A stretch of DNA of 61,997 nucleotides, taken from the NCBI GenBank assembly GCA_016871575.1, contig VHCW01000017.1, positions 1 to 61,997 of the forward strand. The letters are read 5' to 3'. Of this stretch, positions 9,813 through 19,153 are shown one piece after another; positions within the stretch are counted from its first letter, which is position 1; every line of letters begins with the position of its first letter. Made by a program: the position numbers and the translations under genes. The notes beneath the pieces are model-generated. The model saw nothing but the letters and a program-made list of their open reading frames with translations, had not been told where the DNA came from and searched no databases. Origin of the DNA: Verrucomicrobiota bacterium (lineage in GTDB: Bacteria > Verrucomicrobiota > Verrucomicrobiia > Palsa-1439).

Positions 9813-10772
9813 TCATAACGGTTTCCTTTTTGAATTGACCGCCTCCCATGCGAGTTCTTGCAGGAGGCGGTTCAATTGTGTCTGTTCCGTTTCGGTCAAG
9901 GCGATGGCTTTCGCCCAATCCTCCGGCGAAGGCCGCCAGCCGAGTTTGCGGATGCTGACATCGGAGGTGAAGCGGCGATACGTCGCCAGTTCATCCGGCA
10001 CCGGCAAACCGACGGGACTGCGGCGATAGATCACTGCGAAATGACAGTAGCTCGACAACACCGTGATGGGCGCCTGGGCATGGCCCCAGGGATCGCGAAA
10101 CAAGTCCCACTGCGTCTTCAATCCCGGCGCCTGGCCGGCGGCGAGTTTCTCGCGCAACGCCAGAACGGCCTGCCCGACCGGCACGACGAGCGCAACATCC
10201 TTGCCGAGTTTCTTGTTGATGGCGCGGACGTAATCAGACAGGTCGCGCAGATACTGGCCCTGTTTCTTCCGCAGGTCCGCACGATCAGTGTCGTTATGAT
10301 TCACCGGCTTGCGGGTATCCAAGGGATAGATCGGTTCGTACGTGTCGTTCGGCAGCCAGAATTCCTGCACCAGAACCCGGATGTCCGGATTGTGTTGGAA
10401 GCCGAGCTTGACGAAGTTCTCGATTCCCTCGTCGGGCAGCCAAATCGGCGAAAGCGTGAGCACGTCCACTTGACCGGCTGACAGAGCGGCTTTGGCTTTG
10501 TTTTTCTCGTCGGGCACATCCCAATGCTGGATGACGCGCGACCCGCCGATCGCCGACAAGCCGGCCATTTGATGGTCTGTGATGCCCGCGGCCTTTGCCA
10601 TCTCGGCCACCATGCGATACACGAAAACGTGAAAACTGTGGCCACAGGTGAAAACGCGTTGCCCCTGGATCTTGTCGGACGCAAATAGTACCGGAGCCAG
10701 TGTGGCAGAGACCAATGCGCCAGCGCTCCGGGCGAGAAAGGCGCGTCGAGAGAATGCGCCTTGATCTTGCAT
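9813..10772 (-). CDS. Tat-exported protein of unknown function, SGNH-hydrolase-like features
   Basis: 319 residues from the ATG at 10772, which has a clear AAAGGAGA site just upstream; a longer frame is rejected for that reason. The N-terminus is a twin-arginine signal (FSRRAFLARSAGALVSATLAPVLF), so the protein is exported folded. The mature part begins VFTCGHSFHVFVYRMVAEMAKAAG with a GGSRVIQHW segment. This resembles block I of SGNH hydrolases, with Gly-His-Ser in place of GDS and no clear DxxH block. I cannot assign a reaction. It is divergent from the Gfo/Idh gene across a 164-bp gap that probably holds both promoters. Confidence 0.7.
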   Translation of the reverse strand: MQDQGAFSRRAFLARSAGALVSATLAPVLFASDKIQGQRVFTCGHSFHVFVYRMVAEMAKAAGITDHQMAGLSAIGGSRVIQHWDVPDEKNKAKAALSAGQVDVLTLSPIWLPDEGIENFVKLGFQHNPDIRVLVQEFWLPNDTYEPIYPLDTRKPVNHNDTDRADLRKKQGQYLRDLSDYVRAINKKLGKDVALVVPVGQAVLALREKLAAGQAPGLKTQWDLFRDPWGHAQAPITVLSSYCHFAVIYRRSPVGLPVPDELATYRRFTSDVSIRKLGWRPSPEDWAKAIALTETEQTQLNRLLQELAWEAVNSKRKPL

Positions 10773-10936
10773 GGAATCTCCTTTCGTCAACTGTGCCATC
10801 GGCCGCATTGTCGCCGCCCGGCTGCGGGACGCAAGCGCAAAACTGGGAATCTCCTTGTGCCGCCTTGGCGAGCGGGTCTACAATCACGCCCAACATGCCA
10901 GAGCTTTCTGCAAACCAACCGAAGGAGAGAATCACC

Positions 10937-12271
10937 ATGCAGACAATCAATCGTCGTCAGTTCATCAGGAAATCCGTCGGCGCAGCGGCCGCGTTCGCGG
11001 TGGCAACCGGCCCCAAGGCCGCCACGGCTGCCAATGACAAGATCATCATCGGCGTGATGGGACTCGGCGGGCGCGGATCGTTGGTGACAAAATATTTTGC
11101 CGAGCGCAAGGACGTGGAGATCGCCTACGTGTGCGACCCGAACGCGAAACGATTGGGACCGATTGCCAAGACGATCGAGAGCACGCAGGGCAAACCGGTC
11201 AAACAGGTTCAGGATTTCCGGAAGATGCTCGAAGACAAATCGGTGGACGCGGTCCTCAACGCCACGCCGGACCATTGGCACGTGCTCGGCTCGTTGCTGG
11301 CGTGCCAGGCGGGCAAGGACGTTTATGTGGAAAAACCGATGGCCTACAACATCTTCGAGGGGCGCAAACTGGTCGAGGCGGTCCGCAAATACAAAAGGGT
11401 CCTCACGGTCGGAATGCAGACCCGCAGCGCGCCCTACGTGAAAGCCTGCCGCGACTACATCCAGTCCGGCAAACTCGGCGAGGTGCGGTTGGTGCGCGTG
11501 TTCAACGTGATGCAGCATTCGATGATGAAACCGGGCAAGGAAGAACCCGTGCCGGCGGACCTCGATTACGACATGTGGTGCGGCCCGGCGGCCCGGCTGC
11601 CGTACACGCCGTCGCGGCGCTGGCTGAACATGTGGGAATACAGTTGCGGCCCGATCCCGGGCGACGCAGTCCATCAGATTGACCTGGCGCGCTATTTGAT
11701 GGGCGACCCGCCTTCGCCGAAGACGGTGACGCACACGGGCGGCATCGAGGTGCTCAAGGACGGGCGCGACACGCCGGACACGCAGTACGCGACCTACGAG
11801 TACGACAATTTCACGATGATGTTTCAAGGCGCGCTCTGGATGCCGTACATGCACAAGATCGCCAACGCCATCCGCGAGAGCGATCAATACCCGGACTGGC
11901 CGTGGTGCGCGACACGGGTGGAGATTTGCGGCACCGATGGATTCATGTTCTTTGGCCGGCACGGCGGCGGCTGGCAGGTGTTCGACAAGAACCACAAGAT
12001 CATCGGTGAACTTCCCGGCCGGCCGGCGGACGCGATACACATCGAAAACTTCGTGCAATGCATTCGTTCGCGGCAGATGGCGAATGCCGACGTGGAGCAG
12101 GGCCATCTCTCGTGCGTCGTGTGTCACATGGCGAACATCGCCTGGCGCGTCGGCAACAAGAAACTGGCGTTCGACGGCAAGACGGAGAGGTTCACCGATT
12201 GTCCCGATGCCAATCAGTTCCTCTCACGCCGGCAATATCGCGCGCCGTGGATTGTCCCGGAGAAGGTCTGA
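10937..12271 (+). CDS. Gfo/Idh/MocA family oxidoreductase with Tat signal
   Basis: 444 residues from the ATG at 10937, preceded by GAAGGAGAGA. A twin-arginine signal (NRRQFIRKSVGAAAAFAVATG) directs export. The Rossmann fold follows (KIIIGVMGLGGRGSLVTKYF) with the family markers ATPDHWHVLGSLLACQAGKDVYVEKPMAYNIFEG, in which EKP carries the catalytic Lys. The C-terminal half has GPIPGDAVHQIDLARYLMG. Such exported NAD(P)-dependent sugar dehydrogenases are abundant in Verrucomicrobia and Planctomycetes, and the substrate cannot be read from sequence. The DUF6807 protein and the Tat protein next door suggest a small periplasmic sugar-processing cluster. Confidence 0.9.
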   Translation: MQTINRRQFIRKSVGAAAAFAVATGPKAATAANDKIIIGVMGLGGRGSLVTKYFAERKDVEIAYVCDPNAKRLGPIAKTIESTQGKPVKQVQDFRKMLEDKSVDAVLNATPDHWHVLGSLLACQAGKDVYVEKPMAYNIFEGRKLVEAVRKYKRVLTVGMQTRSAPYVKACRDYIQSGKLGEVRLVRVFNVMQHSMMKPGKEEPVPADLDYDMWCGPAARLPYTPSRRWLNMWEYSCGPIPGDAVHQIDLARYLMGDPPSPKTVTHTGGIEVLKDGRDTPDTQYATYEYDNFTMMFQGALWMPYMHKIANAIRESDQYPDWPWCATRVEICGTDGFMFFGRHGGGWQVFDKNHKIIGELPGRPADAIHIENFVQCIRSRQMANADVEQGHLSCVVCHMANIAWRVGNKKLAFDGKTERFTDCPDANQFLSRRQYRAPWIVPEKV

Positions 12272-12291
12272 CCGACGGACTCGAATGGCAT

Positions 12292-13419
12292 TTACTTCGT
12301 AAACGCGATTGTTTGTCCGGTCAGCAGGAAGTCTTCGCCCCAAAGCATCGGCATCATCTGCCGGTTGTTGAAGAGCTTTCGGTTGTTGCCGCCGAGCAGA
12401 TGTCCAGTGCGATTGCCGCCGTGGTCATGTGTCATTTCGTATTCGTGCAGCGGCAGCCAGAAAAGCGGTTTTACCGCCTGCAATGCCGCCCGCAAGGAGC
12501 GTTCGCCTTGGAACTGTCCGAGCGACAAACGCACATTGGGCTTGAAACCGGCGGCGATGCCTCGTTGCAGCCATGCGTCGGCGGGAATGTGATTCTCCGC
12601 GCCGTGGATGAAGACAATTCCGCCGGCACGGAAGAGATACACTACCGTTTCGGAGTCCTTTGAGGGGTCGTCCTTGTTTGGGATGCCGATGCGCTCGGAG
12701 CCGGCGCCCGATGGCGCATTCTTTGAGTATTGGCATCCGAGCATGGTGAAAATTTCAACCGGGCCGAACTGTTGCGCAGTGCCATAGGTCGGCACGGTGA
12801 TGTTGCCGGCGAGGTCTTTCCAAAGCTCCTTCAATTGCGCCGGGCCGACAACGGTTTTGTGTTGGGCGATGAGCCGTCGGGAGAGTGAATAATCGGCGTG
12901 GTCGTGATGGCGGTGTGTGATGAGCGAGACGTCCACCAGCCGCGCAAGCCGGTCGCGCTGGACCGGTGTCAGGTGAAACCCGCTGCGGTACTGGTCGCGT
13001 GTTTCCGGTTCGCCGCCGTTGTTGATTGGGCCTTGGCAGAAATCCACTGCCACCACACCCTGTGCTGTCTTGAGCACGAATGACGACGAATAGAACTTGA
13101 AGACATGAACGCCGCTGGCCACCGTCGTTTTCTCCAACTTGTCCAGCGCGGCGTCCACGCGTTTCAGGTGGAACTCATGGAGCGGTTTGAGCCGGGCGCG
13201 GTCCTCATCGGTAAGGTTTTTGTTGATCTGGATGTTGATGTGTTGATCGAGCGACGCCATGATTTTGGCGCGCTCGTCGCCGTATTGCCAGCGGGGCGGA
13301 TACGCTTCGAGCGCGGCGGCGATTTCCCCGAGCGACATGGACTCGGAGAGGCGCGGTTTGTCAGCGCCCAACACCGGCAGCGCCAGCATCAACGCCAACA
13401 CAAGCGTCTTGCGGCTCAT
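12292..13419 (-). CDS. exported MBL-fold metallo-hydrolase
   Basis: 375 residues from the ATG at 13419 (MSRKTLVLALMLALPVLG), which begins a signal peptide; an extension to 13446 adds only non-conserved residues. After a helical N-terminal part (about residues 20-95) comes the metallo-beta-lactamase fold with FVLKTAQGVVAVDFCQG and the metal motif SLITHRHHDHADY (HxHxDH). Later comes IVFIHGAENH and a His-rich YEMTHDHGGN. This resembles UlaG-type or other distant MBL hydrolases; the substrate is unknown. It converges on the Gfo/Idh gene with 20 bases between their stops, and is followed on its own strand by nothing co-directional nearby. Confidence 0.8.
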   Translation of the reverse strand: MSRKTLVLALMLALPVLGADKPRLSESMSLGEIAAALEAYPPRWQYGDERAKIMASLDQHINIQINKNLTDEDRARLKPLHEFHLKRVDAALDKLEKTTVASGVHVFKFYSSSFVLKTAQGVVAVDFCQGPINNGGEPETRDQYRSGFHLTPVQRDRLARLVDVSLITHRHHDHADYSLSRRLIAQHKTVVGPAQLKELWKDLAGNITVPTYGTAQQFGPVEIFTMLGCQYSKNAPSGAGSERIGIPNKDDPSKDSETVVYLFRAGGIVFIHGAENHIPADAWLQRGIAAGFKPNVRLSLGQFQGERSLRAALQAVKPLFWLPLHEYEMTHDHGGNRTGHLLGGNNRKLFNNRQMMPMLWGEDFLLTGQTIAFTK

Positions 13420-13483
13420 GGTTGTCGTTTCCAATGTTGCACGCATTCGCGTTTCACCGGCGCGACGGGCGCGGAAAGCGCCG

Positions 13484-14692
13484 TTATTTTTCGCTCAACG
13501 CCGCGACGCCGGGCAGTTCCCTGCCTTCGAGGTATTCCAGGGAGGCGCCGCCGCCGGTGCTGACGAAGCTGACTTTGTCGGCGAGCTTGGCTTTTTTGAC
13601 GGCCTTGGCGCTGTCGCCGCCGCCGATGATGGTGATGGCGCCGTTGTTCTGCGTCACGTCGGCCACGGCTTGGGCGACTTCAAACGTGCCCTTGGCGAAA
13701 TCGGGGATCTCAAACACGCCCATCGGGCCGTTCCAGACAACCAACTTCGCAGTGGAGACAACCTTCTTGTACTCCTCAATCGTCTTCGGGCCGATGTCCA
13801 CGCCCTGCCAGCCGTCGGTGATGTTCGGGTCCTGGGTGATCTGCGTCGGCGCGCCGGCTTCGATCTTGGTGGTCTGAAGCTGGTCGGACGGTAGGTAGAA
13901 TTTTTTGCCCTTGGCTTTTTCGAGGAGCGACTTGGCGAGGTCGAGCTTGTCGAGTTCGCAGAGCGAGCCGCCGACGTTGAAGCCTTGGGCTTTGCGGAAG
14001 GTGTAGGCCATCGCGCCGCCGATGAGGATGACGTCGGCGATCTTCAGGAGGTTCTCGATGACGTTGATTTTGTCGGACACTTTTGCGCCGCCGAGGATGC
14101 AGACGAACGGGCGCGCCGGGTTGGCAAGCGCCTGGCCGAGGTATTTGAGTTCCTTTTCCATGAGGAACCCGGCGGCACACTGGCCGCCGCGTTTCTTGAT
14201 GAGTTGCGCGACGCCCTCCGTGGAGGCATGGGCGCGATGCGCGGTGCCGAAGGCGTCGTTGATATAAACGTCGGCGTTCCTGGCGAGTTTTTCGCTGAAC
14301 GCCGGGTCGTTCTTCTCTTCCTCGGCGTAGAAACGCAGGTTTTCGAGCAAGAGGATGTCGCCGTCCTTGAGCGCGGCGACGGCGGCGTCCACTTTGTCGC
14401 CGATGCAGTCATCCACGAAAGCGACGGGTTTGTTGAGCAGTTTGCCGAGGGCGACAGCGCACGGTTTGAGGCTTTGTTTCGGGTCGCGCTTGCCCTTGGG
14501 CCGTCCGAGGTGGGAGCAGAGGATGATTTTCGCGCCCGCCTGAATGAGATGGTCAATGCTGGGTTTGGTGGCTTTGATCCGTTTTTCGTCGGTGATGGCG
14601 CCGGTTTCGTCGAGCGGGACGTTGTAGTCCACGCGCATCAGGACGCGCTTGGCGCAGAGGTCTTTCAAGTCGGTGATGGATAGCTTTGCCAT
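13484..14692 (-). CDS. pgk: phosphoglycerate kinase
   Basis: 402 residues, standard length. It catalyses 1,3-bisphosphoglycerate + ADP to 3-phosphoglycerate + ATP in glycolysis. Visible blocks are KRVLMRVDYNVPLDE, LCSHLGRPKG, LLLENLRFYAEEE, the hinge KELKYLGQALANPARPFVCILGGAKVSDKI, DIGPKTIEEYK, WNGPMGVFE and the C-terminal nucleotide site IIGGGDSAKAVKKA...VSFVSTGGGASLEYLEG. The start ATG at 14692 is preceded by AGGAGA. It is divergent from the glycosyltransferase gene across about 165 bases, and no gapA or other glycolytic gene is beside it. Confidence 0.97.
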   Translation of the reverse strand: MAKLSITDLKDLCAKRVLMRVDYNVPLDETGAITDEKRIKATKPSIDHLIQAGAKIILCSHLGRPKGKRDPKQSLKPCAVALGKLLNKPVAFVDDCIGDKVDAAVAALKDGDILLLENLRFYAEEEKNDPAFSEKLARNADVYINDAFGTAHRAHASTEGVAQLIKKRGGQCAAGFLMEKELKYLGQALANPARPFVCILGGAKVSDKINVIENLLKIADVILIGGAMAYTFRKAQGFNVGGSLCELDKLDLAKSLLEKAKGKKFYLPSDQLQTTKIEAGAPTQITQDPNITDGWQGVDIGPKTIEEYKKVVSTAKLVVWNGPMGVFEIPDFAKGTFEVAQAVADVTQNNGAITIIGGGDSAKAVKKAKLADKVSFVSTGGGASLEYLEGRELPGVAALSEK

Positions 14693-14859
14693 GGTTCAAT
14701 CTCCTGGGTTTTGGTAGGCGGAGAGTAGCGAATCGCTTCGTCGAGTCAAACTCAAAAGATGTTCCGCGCGATGGAGAACAATTGGATTGCGGCAGGCCGC
14801 GGGAATTGTGTACCAATGTGCGGAAGTTGCAGACCGTTGCGACGGATGCGCGATTGACC

Positions 14860-17040
14860 ATGAGCGACATTCATCTTTGTTTTTGCGGTGACGATCATTT
14901 CGCGGCGCACCTGCGTCCGCTCCTGTGGTCTGTGGCGCGGCATCACGGGGACGTTCCGATTCAACTGCATTTTGTGCACACCGGTCCTGCTGGTTCTCCT
15001 TTCCCGTCGCGCGTGCGCGAGACGGCGGCGCGTTACGGATTGCGTTGTGCCAGCTACGAGCTTGGTTCGACGTTGCAGCAGGCCATACCGACGATGTTAT
15101 CGCACCCGTGGTCAGCGGGGCTGCCACGCGGCACTTTTGGACGATGGTTTTTGCCGGACGTGCTTCCCGGCGACGTCACGCGAGCCATTTACACGGACAC
15201 GGACGTGCTCTTCTGCGGTTCGCTCTTGCCGCTCTGGGAGGTTTCTTTGGAAGGCAACCCGGTTGGCGCGACTCGGGATCTGGTTGCGTGCTGCGCGGAT
15301 GAAGTCACGTACAATCAGATTTTCGCTCCGCACTTGAAAGAGATTGGCCTGGCGGAACGGCGAAATGAGTTCTTCAATGCCGGCGTGCTGGTTCTGGACA
15401 TGGAACAGTGGCGGCGGGACAAGCTGAAAGCGAGGTTGGTGGCAGCTTACAATCGGCTGGCGGCGAAAGGCGTCAAACTCTGGTTGCCGGATCAGGACGT
15501 GCTGAACATGGAGTTGCAGGGGCGCATCACCCCCTTGGCTGCCGGGTGGAATGTCATCACCCATGAATGGCTGCCGGATTCGTGTTGGGAGAACAGGGAA
15601 CTTTCAGCGGCGCGAATCTGCCATTTTTGCGGCCCGAAGCCGTGGCACGGGCAGTGTTGGGCTGCGTTGCCTGCGCCGGCAGCGCGCGCGTATCTCGAAG
15701 CGTGCCGGGCATCTTCCACTGCCGACGAGGAGCAACGATGTTGGCGGATTCGCGAAACGCTTTATGAAACGCTTCTCGACGGCGGGAGTCCGCGTCTCCC
15801 GTATGCCCGTTGTCAGGCGCTCATGGCGTTCGCTGCCTTGTGCCCCGCTGACAACCGCGATTGGCCGGGGCAAGGCGGTGACGTTCTGGAGTGGGCCGCC
15901 CGCCACGCTGCGCCCGCAACCACCGTTTCCGTGGCGCGACGCTGCCTGGCAACGGCGCTGATGCAGAACAGCCGGTCCACAACGCGCGCCGGCGGGCGGG
16001 TCACGACATCCTGCATCGTCAGCAATTACAACTACGGCAGTTATGTCCAACAAGCAGTTGAGAGCGCGCTCGCCCAAACACTGCCTTTCGATGAAGTGAT
16101 TGTTGTGGACGACGGCTCAACGGATGGTTCGCGCGAACTGTTGCAGCGTCTGTACGGCGGCCATCCGGCCGTGCGGTTGGTGTTCAAGGAAAATGGCGGG
16201 CAACTATCCGCGTTTCACGCGGGGATCGCAGCGGCAACCGGAGAAATCCTTTTCTTTCTGGATGCCGACGACTACTACGCCCCGTCCCGGGTGGAGGAGA
16301 CGGTGGCCACGTTTGCCAGTCAGCCGGACTGCGAAATCATTTATTGCCCGGTGATTTTGTTCGGCCGGCTGAATGGTTTCGATTTTCTCCGGGGCGGGCG
16401 CAGCCGTCAAGTTGTGCTGCCTGCCATGCAAGGGATGGAGAGTGCGTTTGCCCGGGCCGGGCAGAGCATGGGACTGGGTCGGGGCAGAGTGGAAGCGTTG
16501 GTCGGCAGGGAGTGGAAAGGCGCCGCGACCTCTGGCATTGCATTGAAGCGCGAGTTGGCGACCCGTCTTCTTCCGTTGCGGGACCTCGAAAGCCAATGGA
16601 AAGTGCGGGCGGACGATTGCCTGGTGTACGGGGCGGCGATTGCTGACGTGCCGCGCTACTACCTGCACCGGCCGCTGGTGCACTACCGTGTTCACGACGG
16701 GAACGCGTGGTTTGGGCAGGCGAACCACAAGAGCGAAGTGCGCGCCTACAATCTGGCCGTGCGCGCACTCACGATCCAGCTCTGCCAGCGTTTGGGGATT
16801 GACTGGCGCGCGGCCATCGAAACGGGAATGATGCAGCGCTGCAAGGAAATGTGGGACTCCCGCCAGTATGGCGCCTTCAAAACATTCCGCCGATCATGGC
16901 GGATGCCCCGTCAACTCAAAGTCTCCCATTCCGTTCGATGGCGATTCCGTTGGAAACTGATCCAGCACGCATGGAGGATGAGAGTTTCTTCCCGATTGTC
17001 GTCGCCATCCACAACGCACATTGCTAGAATCATGGCATGA
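14860..17040 (+). CDS. two-domain glycosyltransferase, GT8-like plus GT2
   Basis: 726 residues from the ATG at 14860. The N-terminal half (about residues 1-330) is GT8-like: IHLCFCGDDHFAAHLRPLLWS, the DxD motif in AIYTDTDVLFCG, FFNAGVLVLDMEQWR, and LPDQDVLNMELQG. The C-terminal half (from about 385) is a GT2 domain: TSCIVSNYNYGSYVQQAVES, VIVVDDGSTDGSRELLQRL, and the metal-binding FLDADDYYAPSRVEE. Both catalytic centres look intact, so one chain could add two sugars in sequence. No transmembrane segment is visible, so it is likely cytoplasmic and acts on a surface polysaccharide or glycoprotein; the acceptor is unknown. It overlaps the next gene by 4 bases (ATGA). The SD site before the chosen start is weak, so the exact start is less sure. 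Confidence 0.85.
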   Translation: MSDIHLCFCGDDHFAAHLRPLLWSVARHHGDVPIQLHFVHTGPAGSPFPSRVRETAARYGLRCASYELGSTLQQAIPTMLSHPWSAGLPRGTFGRWFLPDVLPGDVTRAIYTDTDVLFCGSLLPLWEVSLEGNPVGATRDLVACCADEVTYNQIFAPHLKEIGLAERRNEFFNAGVLVLDMEQWRRDKLKARLVAAYNRLAAKGVKLWLPDQDVLNMELQGRITPLAAGWNVITHEWLPDSCWENRELSAARICHFCGPKPWHGQCWAALPAPAARAYLEACRASSTADEEQRCWRIRETLYETLLDGGSPRLPYARCQALMAFAALCPADNRDWPGQGGDVLEWAARHAAPATTVSVARRCLATALMQNSRSTTRAGGRVTTSCIVSNYNYGSYVQQAVESALAQTLPFDEVIVVDDGSTDGSRELLQRLYGGHPAVRLVFKENGGQLSAFHAGIAAATGEILFFLDADDYYAPSRVEETVATFASQPDCEIIYCPVILFGRLNGFDFLRGGRSRQVVLPAMQGMESAFARAGQSMGLGRGRVEALVGREWKGAATSGIALKRELATRLLPLRDLESQWKVRADDCLVYGAAIADVPRYYLHRPLVHYRVHDGNAWFGQANHKSEVRAYNLAVRALTIQLCQRLGIDWRAAIETGMMQRCKEMWDSRQYGAFKTFRRSWRMPRQLKVSHSVRWRFRWKLIQHAWRMRVSSRLSSPSTTHIARIMA

Positions 17041-18056
17041 AAGCGTTGGGATTTCTTCTGTTGCTGACGGCCTTCGTCCGCGCCGAGACGACGCCGATGA
17101 ATCAGGCGTTGCCGGAAGAAAAGGAAATCACCATCACCTGCCAGTTGATCGCCGTCACGAACCCGCAGGACATTCCCGTCTTCAACACTGCGAAGGACAG
17201 CGAAGCCGCCAAGGGCACCTACCACTACACGCTCTGGCTCCCCAAAGGCTATCACGCCGACCCGCAACGCCGTTGGCCGTGCCTGTTCATCGCCTCTGCC
17301 ATCGGCAACGCGAAGATGGGTAAGATGGCCCCGTGGCTCAAGGCCAACGGCTATATCGCTGTCATGCTCGTCGAGTCCAAAAACGGCCCGTGGGAACCGA
17401 TCGTCGGCAACTTCCTCGCTGCCCACGACGACGTCGTCCGCCGGGTCCGCATTCAGGAGGGACTCAAGTTCGCCACCGGCATGAGCGGCGGGGCGCGCGC
17501 TTGTTCTGTCTTCGTCCAAATCCGTCCCGGTTTCTCCGGCCTCATCCTCCAAGGCGCCGGCGGCGCGTTCGACAGCAAAGGCAACTACCACGTCGCCGGG
17601 CTGAAGCGCAACACCTCGCTCTGCGTCGCGATGACAATGGGCGAGACCGACAACAACAAAGGCGAAGTCGCCCGCGTCAAGACCGCGCTCGGCTCGATGA
17701 AGTTTCTGCCGCTCATGTTCAACGGCGGCCACACATGGGCGCCGCAGGAAACCTTTGAGCAAGCCATCGCGTGGATCGAGCACAACGTCTATGACGAAGG
17801 CCCCGTCAATTCCGCGTTGAGGCCGATTTACTTTCAGCGATTCAAGGCGCAGGTGGAGAAGTTACCTTCCGTGACCGACCCGCTGGAGCGCTACCGAACC
17901 GCCAACAACCTCCTGAAGCTCGCCCAGAACCGCAACCTCAACACCGATCCCGCCGTCGCTCCCATTCTCACCGGCTTGCAGGCCGAGATCGCCAAACTCC
18001 GAACCAACCCAAAAGTCGCCAACGAAATCATGGCGGAAATGACCCGCCGTCGTTGA
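17037..18056 (+). CDS. exported alpha/beta-hydrolase-like protein (esterase/PHB-depolymerase type)
   Basis: 339 residues with a signal peptide (MKALGFLLLLTAFVRAE). The layout of the middle part fits an alpha/beta hydrolase: YTLWLPKGYHADPQRRWPCLFIAS, a nucleophile elbow GMSGGARACSVFVQ (GxSxG), an acidic residue region near MTMGETDNNKG, and a His in FNGGHTWAPQ. That is the order Ser-Asp/Glu-His expected for a catalytic triad. The closest look-alikes are PHB-depolymerase or feruloyl-esterase-like secreted enzymes. The start overlaps the stop of the glycosyltransferase gene by 4 bases, so it is co-transcribed with it. The substrate is not known. Confidence 0.72.
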   Translation: MKALGFLLLLTAFVRAETTPMNQALPEEKEITITCQLIAVTNPQDIPVFNTAKDSEAAKGTYHYTLWLPKGYHADPQRRWPCLFIASAIGNAKMGKMAPWLKANGYIAVMLVESKNGPWEPIVGNFLAAHDDVVRRVRIQEGLKFATGMSGGARACSVFVQIRPGFSGLILQGAGGAFDSKGNYHVAGLKRNTSLCVAMTMGETDNNKGEVARVKTALGSMKFLPLMFNGGHTWAPQETFEQAIAWIEHNVYDEGPVNSALRPIYFQRFKAQVEKLPSVTDPLERYRTANNLLKLAQNRNLNTDPAVAPILTGLQAEIAKLRTNPKVANEIMAEMTRRR

Positions 18057-18073
18057 CCCAACCCCGAGCCACC

Positions 18074-19129
18074 ATGAAACTCATTGTCCTTGCCTCCATT
18101 ATTGCCAGCACGGTTTGCGCAGGCCCGACTGTGTTGTATGTCTCCGAAGGCGGAGACAAACGCATCGCCGTTTACACGATAAACGAAACCACGGGCGACC
18201 TGACCCGCGCCGGCGCGCTCGATCTTCCCGGCGCGCCGGGCAGCCTCGACATCAGCAAGGACCGCGCGCGCCTCTACGCCGCGGTGCGTTCGTCAAAACA
18301 GTTCGCGACCATGTCGGTGGACCGCAAGACCGGCTTGCTCTCCAATCCCGTCCTCAGTCCCGCCGGGTTCAACGCCGCCTACGTGCACGTGGACAAAACC
18401 GGCAACTGGCTCCTGGCCGCCTCGTACGGCGAGGGAATGGCCGGGTTGAGCCGGATCAAGAACGGCGTGGTCGAGGGGCCGCCCGTCGTCACGCTCGAAA
18501 CCGGCAAGAAAGCCCACTGCATCCAGACCGACCCGGCCAACCGATTCGCGTTCGTGCCGCACGTCGGCGAGCTGAACAAAGTCGAGCAACTCCGCTTCGA
18601 CCCCGTCGCCGGCACGCTCAAGTCCAACACGCCGCCCTCGATGCCCGGCGGCGAGGGACAAGGGCCGCGTCACATGCAGTTTCATCCCAGCGGACGCTGG
18701 GTCTATCTCGTCAACGAACAGGGCAAGAGCGTGACGTTGTGCGATTACGACAAGCAGACAGGGACGTTGAAGATTCGCCAGACCGTCACGACGATTCCCG
18801 CTGACTGGGACAAGACCAAGGGTTCCTGCGCCGACATCCACGTCAGCGCCGACGGGCGTTTCGTCTATGCCTCGAATCGCGGGCACGACAGTCTCGCCGT
18901 CTTCTCGGTCAACCCAAGCTCTGGCGAACTGAAGTCGCTCGGCCAGACGCCGACGGAAAAGACTCCGCGTTCCTTTTGTTTGATTCACAACTTCGTCGTC
19001 TCCGCCGGTGAAGGCTCCCATCGCCTCATCGTGTTTCGTCGCAACCCGCAAACCGGCGCGCTCACGCCGCTCAAGACCTACGACTGCGGCAAAGGACCGG
19101 GATGGACGCTGGGCGTGAAGTTTGAGTGA
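18074..19129 (+). CDS. exported lactonase-family beta-propeller protein
   Basis: 351 residues from the ATG at 18074. It has a signal peptide (MKLIVLASIIASTVCAG) followed by a seven-bladed propeller of the 6-phosphogluconolactonase (Pgl/YbhE) family. Markers are LYVSEGGDKRIAVYTINETTGDL, GLSRIKNG, GEGQGPRHMQFHPSGRWVYLVNEQ, ADIHVSADGRFVYASNRGHDSLAVFSV and the closing GEGSHRLIVFRRNPQTG. Cytoplasmic Pgl hydrolyses 6-phosphogluconolactone, but the signal peptide here points to a periplasmic lactone substrate instead. It is 17 bases after the hydrolase gene and probably in the same transcript. Confidence 0.85.
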   Translation: MKLIVLASIIASTVCAGPTVLYVSEGGDKRIAVYTINETTGDLTRAGALDLPGAPGSLDISKDRARLYAAVRSSKQFATMSVDRKTGLLSNPVLSPAGFNAAYVHVDKTGNWLLAASYGEGMAGLSRIKNGVVEGPPVVTLETGKKAHCIQTDPANRFAFVPHVGELNKVEQLRFDPVAGTLKSNTPPSMPGGEGQGPRHMQFHPSGRWVYLVNEQGKSVTLCDYDKQTGTLKIRQTVTTIPADWDKTKGSCADIHVSADGRFVYASNRGHDSLAVFSVNPSSGELKSLGQTPTEKTPRSFCLIHNFVVSAGEGSHRLIVFRRNPQTGALTPLKTYDCGKGPGWTLGVKFE

Positions 19130-19153
19130 GTGAAACTTCAAGGAGAACTTACA

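Noticed and set aside
10787-12127. 446-codon frame on the minus strand opposite the Gfo/Idh gene
   Set aside because: His/Arg-biased composition with no family match, against a full oxidoreductase on the other strand.
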